A DNA stretch of 20,420 nucleotides from WHSM01 sp050701635 (lineage in GTDB: Bacteria; Actinomycetota; Actinomycetes; Mycobacteriales; Micromonosporaceae), in assembly GCA_050701635.1 (NCBI GenBank), contig JBOGDF010000057.1:1-20420 (forward strand), written 5' to 3'. Position numbers and translations under genes: made by a program. The notes under the pieces were generated by a model. The model made no database searches. It was not told where the DNA came from and saw nothing but the letters and a program-made list of their open reading frames with translations. Of this stretch, positions 13,675-20,359 are shown piece after piece (within the stretch, counting starts at the first letter, position 1; each line of letters starts with the position of its first letter).

Positions 13675-14415
13675 ATGAGGGACGACCTGATCACGACCGC
13701 TACCTCCAGCGAGGAATCCGAACACGGGGCGGCGGTGGCACTGCTCCCGGTCGGCAGTTTCGAACAGCACGGCGCCTACCTGCCCCTGATCACCGACACC
13801 GTGGTGGCGTGCGCGATCGCGGCGGAGATCGCCACGGCGTACCCGGTCCTCCGCCTTCCCCCGCTCACCGTCTCGTGCTCCCACGAACACGCGGCCTGGG
13901 CCGGCACCGTCAGCATCAGCGCCTAGACCCTGTACGCCACCATCAACGACATCGCGACCTCCCTCGAACGCTCGGGAGTCCGCAAGCTCGTGATCGTCAA
14001 CGGCCACGGCGGAAACTACGTCCTGAACAACGTCGTCCAGGAGGCCAACGTTGTCGAGCCGCGGATGAGCCTGTTCCCTACCCGGGACGACTGGGCGAAG
14101 GCACGCGACGCCGCCGGCCTGTCCAGCCATGCCCACGAAGACATGCACGGCGGGGAGATCGAAACGTCCATCCTGCTCGACGTGTGGCCCGAGCTGATCC
14201 GCCCCGGCAACGAAACGGCCGACCACGTCGCCGACGACCGCGGTCACCTCCTGGTGCTCGGCATGCAGGCGTACACCAAGTCTGGGATCATCGGCCGCCC
14301 TTCTCTGGGTACGGCGGAGAAAGGCCGCGCCGTCCTGGCGAGCCTTGCCAGCTCGTTCCCAGGTCACGTATCCGCACTTCGTGGCGACGAGCCAGGCGCT
14401 GTGAGTTCGTCGTAG
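13675..14415 (+). pseudogene. creatininase-family amidohydrolase, interrupted by an amber codon
   Basis: The frame codes a 246-aa creatininase-like metal hydrolase but contains TAG at 13924-13926 (codon 84). Before it, VGSFEQHGAYLPLITDT gives metal ligands E30, H32 and D41, then SCSHEHAAW. After it come LVIVNGHGGNYVLNNVVQE, EDMHGGEIETS (H158, E161) and SGIIGRPSLGTAEKG. Everything except the stop is intact and in frame, so the lesion is recent or an error (one change from CAG, AAG or TCG-type codons). GAGGAGG precedes the ATG. Family members hydrolyse cyclic or linear amides, including MftE of mycofactocin processing; the actual substrate is unknown. It follows the broken XRE-TPR gene in the same unit. 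Confidence 0.8.
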
Positions 14416-14493
14416 GGATTGCCGCCGTGATATCTGGTGGTGGGAGTGATCCGCCCGCCGAGGGGCGGCTCGAGCCCTGGGAGCGTGAATCGA

Positions 14494-15074
14494 ATGCGGA
14501 TCAGCGTGGTGGCCGCGTCGCGTGAGGACGACCGCCCGCCGACAGAGGCGGTGGCGGTGGCATCGCTGGCGGACCGCCTGGGGTACGGCGAGGTCTGGCT
14601 CGGCGAGGGCCCGACCTGGGACGCGTACGTGCTGGCCACCGCCGTCGGGCTGGCCACCGAGCGGATCGCGATCACCGTCGGCCCGGTGCCGGTGTCGGTA
14701 CGCGACCCGGTGACCATCGCGCGCGGCGCCGCGGGCGCGGAGGCGCTCACCGGCCGCGCCATCGGGGTGGCGCTGGGCACGTCGAGCGTACGGGTGGTGG
14801 AGGGCGTGCACGGCCGGTCCCGGGCGCGCGCGGCCACCGTACTGGCGGAGGTCACCGAGGCGGTACGACCGCTGCTCGGCCCGTCGGCGGCGCCCGAGTG
14901 GCCGATGCTGACCGCGAACGGGTTCCGCCGCCGGCTGCCCCCGGCGAGCGGCCCGCTGACCGTGGCGGCGTTCGGAGACCGGGCGATCGCCACCGCCGCG
15001 CGGTACGCCGACCGGATGCTGCTCGACCTGGTCACCCCCGAGCAGGTACGCGTTTGCGCCGACCTCCCGCCCCG
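14494..15074 (+). pseudogene. luciferase-like monooxygenase, 3'-truncated
   Basis: The start is ATG 14494 (GGGAGC upstream), reading MRISVVAAS. About 190 residues fit a flavin/F420-dependent luciferase-like (LLM) TIM-barrel enzyme: ADRLGYGEVWLGEGPTWD, ATERIAITVGPVPVSVRDP, LTGRAIGVALGTSS and a late LTVAAFGDRAIATAARYADR. Homology stops at EQVRVCADLPP near 15070, whereas the family is usually 280-350 aa. The frame then runs on to 15747 through the antisense of the winged-helix gene, which yields no plausible fold. A deletion has removed the C-terminal barrel and brought in the convergent gene. Confidence 0.7.
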
Positions 15075-15945
15075 TCATGACGGCAGGATGCACACCTCGT
15101 GGAGCGTCGTCGTGCCGGCGGCGAGGGCGAGGGTCCGGAGTCCCTCGGCGACCACCGCGTCGGCGTCTGCCCGGGAGAGCCGGACGAAGGGGCGCACCGT
15201 GAGGGTGCCGGCCGGGCGGTCCATCCGCCACGTGCCGCTGGCCATGCCGTCGACCAGGACGGTCTGGTCGACCAGGTCGCCCACGCATACCCGGCGGCGT
15301 ACGTCGTCGGTCATGATCCGGGTGCGGTCGGCGTACGCGAGCAGCAGGTTGTCGAAGCCGGCGAGCAGGCGTACCGGCGCCGGGCTGTCGGGGTCCGGGC
15401 GGGGCGCGTCGGGCAGGTCGTACAGGTCGCGGCCGGACTCGTCGCGGAAGGTACGCAGCTCGCCGCCCATGCCGGCGACCACCTCGCGCAGCCCGCTCAC
15501 CCCGGACCAGGCGCGGATGTCCGCGGTGCCCGCGGGCGTCGGCGACCAGGGCGTCGAGATCGATCCCTCTGGTACGCGAGGCCCAGGCGCCCCGGTACGC
15601 CCGCGCCAGCACCGGGGCGACCACCGGGCGCAGCCACCGGAAGTCGCCGGCGCTGACCAGGTGCTGGGTGGCGCGCAGCAGACACGCGCGTACCAGGCGG
15701 CCGTCCTCGATCGCGGCGGTCAGGTCGGCCAATCGGAAGCCGGTTAGCCGTGAGTGCAGCGCCAGGTACGGATCGTTCGCCTGCTGCGCGTTGAGCCCAC
15801 CGATCGCCTCAGCGGTCTCCACCACGCCCCGCCGGGCGCGCCGCAACAGCAACTGCCGTTCCAGCGCGGCCCGGTTCAGGGCTCGCCGGCTGAGCACCCG
15901 CGCGTCCCGGCGGCTGAGCACCGGCCCGGCCTTGCGGGCGGCCAT
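15075..15945 (-). pseudogene. winged-helix DNA-binding (HTH_42 type) protein, internally deleted
   Basis: The N-terminal part (15945 to about 15540) reads LSRRALNRAALERQLLLRRA, IGGLNAQQANDPYLALHSRL and VRACLLRATQHLVSAGDFRW, then DLDALVAD. The C-terminal part is in another frame (about 15535 to 15075): IRAWSGVSGLREVV, FRDESGRDLYDLPDAPRPDP, RLLAGFDNLLLAYADRTRIM and VDGMASGTWRM. These are both ends of the actinobacterial winged-helix domain family (about 370 aa), but roughly 80-100 central residues are missing and the frame shifts at the junction near 15535-15550. The ATG directly follows the epoxide hydrolase stop (TAGATG), with GGAAGG upstream, so the two were one operon. The stop abuts the truncated LLM gene. 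Confidence 0.72.
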
Positions 15946-17187
15946 CTAGCGCACCTTCCGGAAGAACTCGCGTACGTCGGCGACCAGGGCTTCGGGCCGC
16001 TCCATCGACACGAAGTGCCCGCCGGCGTCGAGCTCGGTCCAGCGCACCACGTGGTGGTCGCGCTCGGCCCAGCGCCGGACGGTCACGTCATGCGCCGACA
16101 CCAGCACCGCGGTAGGCGTCGTGCCCCGCTCCAGCTGCCAGCCGCTGTCGGCGCCCTCGCCCCAGCTGCCCGCCTCGCCGTCGCTGCCCGCGTCCCAGCT
16201 GCCCGCCTTGCCGTCAGCGCCGTCGCCCCAGTCGGCGCCGCCAGACCACTCGTTGGCGCTCTCGTAGTAGACCTGCGCTGCGGAGCCGGCGGTGCCGGTC
16301 AGCCAGTACAGCGAGATGGTGGTCAGCATCCGGTCGCGGTCGATGCTGTCCTCCGGCAGCCCGTCCTCCGGGTCGGTCAGCTCCTTGTACTTCTCCGTGA
16401 TCCAGGCGAGCTGTCCCACCGGGGAGTCGTGCAGCCCGTAGGTAACGGTCTGCGGCCGCTTGGAGTTGCACTGCAGGTAGCCGTCGTTGAAGTCCTGCAT
16501 CGCCTGCCAGCGCCGCTGCTCGACCTCGGTGAGATCGTCCATCTCGCCATCGGCTCCAATCGGGAAGGTGAGCATCGCGTTCAGGTGTACGCCGACCACG
16601 TGCTCGCCGGCCTGCTTGGCCATCTCGGGCGCCACCCATGATCCGGTGTCATATCCCTGTACGCCGTACCGCTGGTAGCCCAGTCGGTCCATCAGCGCGA
16701 CCAGCACGCCGGCCATCTTCGCCGGGCTCATCCCGGGGCCGGCCAGGGGCGTGGAGAAACCGAACCCGGGCAGCGAGGGGACCACCAGGTGGAACGCGTC
16801 CGCGGCCTCGCCGCCGTGCGCCCGCGGATCGGACAGCGGCCCGATCACGTCGAGGAAGTCGGCGTACGTCCCCGGCCAGCCGTGCAGCAGCATCAGCGGC
16901 GTCGCGTCGGGCTCAGGGGAACGTACGTGCACGAAGTGCAGCCGCTGCCCGTCGATCTCGGTGGTGAACTGCGGGAACCCGTTCAGCATCGCCTCCTGGG
17001 CACGCCAGTCGTACCCGGTGCGCCAGTATTCGGCGAGACCCTTCAGGTAGTCCACTGGTACGCCTCGGCTCCAGCCCACGCCGGGCAGCTCGCCCGGCCA
17101 GCGGGCGTTGGCCAGCCGGGCGTGCAGGTCGTCGAGCTGTGCCTGCGGGATGTCGATGCGGAACGGGCGGATCTCAGATGTCGTCAT
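15946..17187 (-). CDS. epoxide hydrolase (EHN domain plus alpha/beta hydrolase)
   Basis: A 413-aa soluble epoxide hydrolase-type enzyme. The N-terminal EHN domain (5-110) opens IRPFRIDIPQAQLDDLHARL, with WPGELPGVGW and YLKGLAEYWRTGYDWR. The alpha/beta fold follows: oxyanion motif HGWPG, PSLPGFGFSTP, the nucleophile elbow GYDTGSW with D180, YWLTGTAGSAAQVYYE and the catalytic His in GGHF. The acid is probably in the VSAHDV turn. An unusual Gly/Asp/Ser/Trp-rich insert of about 45 residues (309-353) made of 11-aa repeats lies before the last strands. ATG 17187 is preferred to GTG 17196; TAGCGT ends seven bases upstream, so the transcript may be leaderless. The divergent WYL regulator shares the control region, and the winged-helix gene follows directly. 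Confidence 0.92.
   Translation of the reverse strand: MTTSEIRPFRIDIPQAQLDDLHARLANARWPGELPGVGWSRGVPVDYLKGLAEYWRTGYDWRAQEAMLNGFPQFTTEIDGQRLHFVHVRSPEPDATPLMLLHGWPGTYADFLDVIGPLSDPRAHGGEAADAFHLVVPSLPGFGFSTPLAGPGMSPAKMAGVLVALMDRLGYQRYGVQGYDTGSWVAPEMAKQAGEHVVGVHLNAMLTFPIGADGEMDDLTEVEQRRWQAMQDFNDGYLQCNSKRPQTVTYGLHDSPVGQLAWITEKYKELTDPEDGLPEDSIDRDRMLTTISLYWLTGTAGSAAQVYYESANEWSGGADWGDGADGKAGSWDAGSDGEAGSWGEGADSGWQLERGTTPTAVLVSAHDVTVRRWAERDHHVVRWTELDAGGHFVSMERPEALVADVREFFRKVR
16128..16260 (-). repeat. 33-bp (11-aa) tandem repeat inside the epoxide hydrolase gene
   Basis: The word CCCAGCTGCCCGCC starts at 16161 and again at 16194, 33 bp apart, with a third degenerate unit on the right. In protein it gives AGSWDAGSDGE, AGSWGEGADSG and a related ADWGDGADGK, in frame. 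Confidence 0.65.
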
Positions 17188-17208
17188 GACGTACACGCTA
17201 GGAAGCTC

Positions 17209-17229
17209 TTAGGTCTGTTTCGGTCCTAA
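17209..17229. promoter_or_regulatory. operator between the epoxide hydrolase and the WYL regulator
   Basis: TTAGG-N11-CCTAA is a 21-bp dyad with further symmetric C and G positions inside. It lies 22 bp from each of the divergent start codons (17187 and 17251), the expected place for a site of the WYL regulator. Confidence 0.5.
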
Positions 17230-17250
17230 CCGTATGGCAATCTTGAAGTT

Positions 17251-18210
17251 ATGACGGACACCCCGGCGCGGCTGCTGCGGCTGCTGTCGCTGCTGCAGAC
17301 CCACCGGCACTGGGCGGGCGCCGAGCTGGCCGAGCGGCTCGGGGTGACCACCCGTACGGTGCGTCGCGACGTGGACCGGCTGCGGGAGCTGGGCTATCCG
17401 GTGGACGCCACCCGGGGCACCGCCGGCTACCGGCTGGGCGCCGGCGCGGTGCTGCCGCCGCTGCTGCTCGACGACGACGAAGCGGTCGCGGTGGCGATCG
17501 GGCTGCGTACCGCCACCGCCAGCGCGGTGACCGGCATCGAGGAGACGTCGATGCGCGCGCTGACCAAACTCGAACAGGTGCTGCCTTCCCGGCTGCGGCA
17601 CCGGGTCGCCACGCTGCAACACGCGACCGTACGCGCCCCGGCGGCGTACCGGCCGACCGTCGACCCGGACACCCTGCTCGCCATCTCCGATACCTGCCGC
17701 CGCGCCGAGCGCCTCCGGTTCGACTACACCACCCACCGCGGGCGCGAGATCATCCGTACCGTCGAACCCCACACGGTGGTGAGCTGGGGACACCGTTGGT
17801 ATCTGGTCGCGTGGGACGTCGAGCGGGATGACTGGCGTACGTTCCGGGTCGACCGGCTACGGCCCCGGACCCCCACCGGCCCCCGGTTCCCGCCCCGCGA
17901 GCCACCCGACGGTGACGTGATCGCGTACCTGTCCAGGCAGCTGTCCACCGGGCCCTGGATGGTCCGCGCCACCGTCACCATGCACCAACCCGCCGATGTG
18001 GTCACCGAACGGGTATGGCCTGGCATGGGCGCCGTCGAGCCGGTCGACGACCACCGCTGCCTGCTCCACCTCGGTGCCGAGTCGGCGGCCGACCTCGCCT
18101 GGATGGTCGCCGTGATCGGCGTCGACTTCACCGTCACCGAGCCGCCCGAGCTCATCGAGGCGATCCACCAGCTCGCCGACCGCTGCCACCACGCCATCAG
18201 CCAGCACTAG
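17251..18210 (+). CDS. WYL-domain transcriptional regulator
   Basis: A 319-aa regulator. The N-terminal winged HTH (about 5-60) reads AELAERLGVTTRTVRRDVDR followed by LGYPVDATRGTAGYRLG, the DeoR/HTH_11 pattern. A WYL domain follows (about 145-225), with VVSWGHRWYLVAWDVE and DWRTFRVDRLRP as its core, then a WCX-like C-terminal extension to 319. WYL domains bind nucleic acid or small ligands and switch the regulator. No ribosome site precedes the ATG; CAATCT ends seven bases upstream, so it is possibly leaderless. It is divergent from the epoxide hydrolase, which it probably controls. Confidence 0.93.
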   Translation: MTDTPARLLRLLSLLQTHRHWAGAELAERLGVTTRTVRRDVDRLRELGYPVDATRGTAGYRLGAGAVLPPLLLDDDEAVAVAIGLRTATASAVTGIEETSMRALTKLEQVLPSRLRHRVATLQHATVRAPAAYRPTVDPDTLLAISDTCRRAERLRFDYTTHRGREIIRTVEPHTVVSWGHRWYLVAWDVERDDWRTFRVDRLRPRTPTGPRFPPREPPDGDVIAYLSRQLSTGPWMVRATVTMHQPADVVTERVWPGMGAVEPVDDHRCLLHLGAESAADLAWMVAVIGVDFTVTEPPELIEAIHQLADRCHHAISQH

Positions 18211-18229
18211 CGCCCGGTAGCGTCGCCTG

Positions 18230-18736
18230 GTGACCACTGAACGCATCCCACCACCGCTGATCGCCGGCGAGCGCGACATGCTGCGCGGCTTCCTCGACTA
18301 CCACCGCGCGACCCTGGCCATGAAGTGCGACGGCCTGACCGACGACGAGCTGCGGCGGCGGTCGATGCCGCCGTCGACGCTGTCGCTGCTCGGGCTGGTA
18401 CGCCACATGGCGGAGGTCGAGCGGACCTGGTTCCGCCGGGTGATCAACGGCGAAGACATCCCGCTCGTATGGTCCGACGAGGGCGACTTCCAGGTGGCGT
18501 ACGACGCCAGCGACGCCACCCGCAAAGAGGCATTCGACGCCTGGCAGGACGAGGTCGCGCACTCCCGCCGGATCGAGCGGGAGGCCGAGTCGCTCGACGT
18601 CACCGGCCACCAGGCCCGCTGGGGCGAGGACGTCTCGCTGCGGCTGGTGATGCTGCATTTGATCCACGAGTACGCCCGCCACAACGGCCACGCCGACTTC
18701 CTCCGCGAAGGCATCGACGGCGTCGTCGGTGCGTGA
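18230..18736 (+). CDS. DinB/DUF664 (mycothiol transferase-like) protein
   Basis: A 168-aa four-helix-bundle protein. VRHMAEVERTWFRR contains H59 and the C-terminal helix LHLIHEYARHNGHADFLREG contains H143, H146, H151 and H154; part of this His set forms the metal site of the DinB superfamily. DUF664 members include mycothiol-dependent S-transferases, so a thiol-transfer or detoxification role is likely but not shown. The GTG start has TAGCGT six bases before it and no Shine-Dalgarno sequence, suggesting a leaderless mRNA. It lies 19 bp after the WYL gene. Confidence 0.9.
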   Translation: MTTERIPPPLIAGERDMLRGFLDYHRATLAMKCDGLTDDELRRRSMPPSTLSLLGLVRHMAEVERTWFRRVINGEDIPLVWSDEGDFQVAYDASDATRKEAFDAWQDEVAHSRRIEREAESLDVTGHQARWGEDVSLRLVMLHLIHEYARHNGHADFLREGIDGVVGA

Positions 18737-18797
18737 TCCTGTCGAAATCACCGCCGGCCGTACGTCATCCTCGTAACAAACCTGGCGAGGAGGCGAG

Positions 18798-19163
18798 ATG
18801 TTCACTGAGGCGTTCCCGATCCTGACCACGCCCGACATGGCGCGGGCGCTCGGCTTCTACCGCGACCTGCTGGGCGGCACCGTCAACTACCAGTTCCCGC
18901 CGGAGGGCCCGCCGGCGTACGTCGGGCTCGACCTCGGCTCATCCCACATCGGGATCGGTCACGACCCCGACGTGCACGCCGGCCGCAACGGGCAACGCTT
19001 CTCACTCTGGGTGTACGCCGAGGACTGCGACGCCGCGATCGCGCGGATGCGTACCGCCGGGGTCACGATCGTGGAGGAGCCCACCGACCAGCCCTGGGGC
19101 GAACGGATCGCCCGGGTGCACGACCCGGACGGCAACCTGGTCATCGTCGGCGCCCGCGCATAA
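18798..19163 (+). CDS. VOC-family (glyoxalase-like) protein
   Basis: A 121-aa vicinal oxygen chelate fold protein. The first beta-alpha-beta-beta-beta half begins FPILTTPDMARALGFYRDLL with LGGTVNYQFP, and the second has RFSLWVYAEDCDAAIARMRT, GVTIVEEPTDQPWGERIARV and HDPDGNLVIV. This is the glyoxalase/bleomycin-resistance/dioxygenase layout; the substrate cannot be told. A strong GAGGAGGCGAG precedes the ATG. The Nudix fragment follows by nine bases, so they were once an operon. Confidence 0.92.
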   Translation: MFTEAFPILTTPDMARALGFYRDLLGGTVNYQFPPEGPPAYVGLDLGSSHIGIGHDPDVHAGRNGQRFSLWVYAEDCDAAIARMRTAGVTIVEEPTDQPWGERIARVHDPDGNLVIVGARA

Positions 19164-19172
19164 GGCGGTTCG

Positions 19173-19311
19173 TTGATCGTGGGCAGGCGCATCGATTACC
19201 TGGACGATCCAGACGCACCTGCTGCCAACAGCGTGGTGCCCTCCGTCAACGTCGTCGTGCTGAACGAGGACGGTCAGTTCCTCCTGATACGCCGCACCGA
19301 CAACGGCAACT
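19173..19311 (+). pseudogene. Nudix hydrolase, 5' fragment
   Basis: The frame opens at TTG 19173 or GTG 19179 and reads GRRIDYLDDPDAPAANSVVP, SVNVVVLNEDGQFLLIRRTD, NGN, the usual start of an actinobacterial Nudix (NTP-pyrophosphohydrolase-type) protein. It then loses homology at about 19311, before the Nudix box (GX5EX7REUXEEXGU), which is absent. The frame continues to 19529 through unrelated DNA. Only about 46 of some 150 residues remain. Confidence 0.65.
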
Positions 19312-19397
19312 GCGACCGCCCTGGTGTGGGCCCACCGGTCGCCCAGCACGATCAGGTGACGCTCGGCGAGCGCCGACGCCCACTTGACGGAGCCCAA
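19311..19397 (-). pseudogene. HD-domain protein, 5' fragment
   Basis: On the minus strand TTG 19397, preceded by GGAGG, starts GSVKWASALAERHL then IVLGDRWAHTRAVA, resembling the N-terminus of small HD phosphohydrolases (WAxxLAxxxL ... RWxHVQGVA). Homology ends at the same base where the Nudix fragment ends. One deletion between two convergent genes would leave exactly this pair of 5' stubs. Confidence 0.42.
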
Positions 19398-19496
19398 GAA
19401 CCTCCACGGTCACGTCGTCCAAGCTCCTTGAAGCCCCGCACCTGCTCGGGCTGTCGCCTTCGGCTATCCCGGGTGCCGAGCGCCCCGTACGGCAGG

Positions 19497-19502
19497 TACC
19501 AT
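19497..19502 (+). promoter_or_regulatory. -10 element of the tRNA-Phe gene
   Basis: TACCAT ends 17 bp before the tRNA. A weak TGCCGA 17 bp further upstream could serve as the -35 element. Confidence 0.4.
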
Positions 19503-19519
19503 TGGCGAGCGTTGCACCA

Positions 19520-19593
19520 GGGCAGGTAGCTCAGTTGGTACGAGCGCTCGCCTGAAAAGCGAGAGGTCGGCGGTTCGACCCCGCCCCTGCCCA
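19520..19593 (+). tRNA. tRNA-Phe (GAA)
   Basis: Acceptor GGGCAGG pairs with CCTGCCC, discriminator A at 19593. The D arm is AGCTCAGTTGGTACGAGC. The anticodon stem CTCGC/GCGAG holds loop CTGAAAA with anticodon GAA at 19554-19556. The T arm is GGCGGTTCGACCCCGCC. CCA is not encoded. Confidence 0.97.
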
Positions 19594-19863
19594 CCTGGTA
19601 ACACAGCACCAACCCTCCGCCGAAGATCAACAGCCGGCGACATTCGCGTGCGAGTAGATCTTCACTCGCTGTGTCGTGCTATCGCTCAGACCAGGTGCGG
19701 CGGCCCGCCCAGATCGATGGGCCGCGTCAGCGTGGGTCCCGCAGATTGTGCCGCGGCCGCTCGGCGTACCGCTTGGGGAGGTCTCACCATTCCCTGCCTA
19801 CGTCCGCCGTGGGTAGCGTCATGCGGCAGACTCCAAACGGCAATCACGACGGGATACCAACTG
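19594..19863. other. non-coding stretch before the secreted-protein gene
   Basis: No gene is supported here, though a frame from 19648 runs in phase into the secreted protein. A TAGCGT at about 19814 is the best -10 candidate for that gene. No tRNA terminator hairpin with a T tract is clear, and no repeat of the tRNA-Phe 3' end is seen. Confidence 0.4.
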
Positions 19864-20238
19864 ATGAAGCGATCGAGAAAGCTCGCAATCGCCACGGCAG
19901 TCGCCGCACTGGGAACGGCCCTGGCGGCCGTGCCGCTGTCGGTGGCGAACGCGCATGACGGGTGCGTGGCGCACGGCGAAGACGTCGCCTGCGTACGCAA
20001 CGGCCACAAGACGATCGACTGGTGCGACCGGGAGAACGACACGAATCGGGTGTACGCCCAGTTCACCATCTCGTACGCCGGCTACGTGTACGGGCCTTAC
20101 ACCACCGGCTACGACCCCAACGGTCACTACTCCGGCTGCGGACACTGGAACACGAACGACGAGATCTTCAAGTACCGGGTCTGCGAGGAAGGCGTGGGCT
20201 GCAGCGAGTGGGCGTGGGCCAAGGCGATGCATTGGTAG
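19864..20238 (+). CDS. small secreted six-cysteine protein, unknown function
   Basis: A 124-aa preprotein from ATG 19864. The Sec signal peptide has the charged MKRSRK, a hydrophobic core IATAVAALGTALAAV and an ANA cleavage site at residue 30. The mature 94 residues hold six Cys (34, 43, 54, 92, 107, 113), fit for three disulfides, and are rich in Tyr, Gly, Asn and Trp (ISYAGYVYGPYTTGYDPNGH, ending SEWAWAKAMHW). This suggests a compact beta-rich extracellular domain. No family is recognised. An upstream in-frame extension to 19648 is rejected because the signal peptide begins at 19864. The ribosome site is weak. A strong terminator follows at 20307. Confidence 0.8.
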   Translation: MKRSRKLAIATAVAALGTALAAVPLSVANAHDGCVAHGEDVACVRNGHKTIDWCDRENDTNRVYAQFTISYAGYVYGPYTTGYDPNGHYSGCGHWNTNDEIFKYRVCEEGVGCSEWAWAKAMHW

Positions 20239-20306
20239 GTGGCGTGATGGACCCGAGCAGGTCAGACGTCGACGGCTAGGCCGAAGTTACGTGTGCCGAG
20301 ATGAGG

Positions 20307-20333
20307 CGAACCCCCTGTTGACCAGGGGGTTCG
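20307..20333. terminator. strong bidirectional terminator
   Basis: CGAACCCCCTG, loop TTGAC, CAGGGGGTTCG: a perfect 11-bp stem followed by TTGTTGTTG on the plus strand. It serves the secreted-protein gene and faces the convergent gene entering from the right edge. Confidence 0.88.
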
Positions 20334-20359
20334 TTGTTGTTGGGGTGTGTGGGTTCTGT

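Noticed and set aside
13528..15945. Very long (805-aa) minus-strand open frame
   Set aside because: Only its first ~135 codons match the winged-helix family; the rest is antisense to the LLM, creatininase and XRE genes and is an artefact of high GC.
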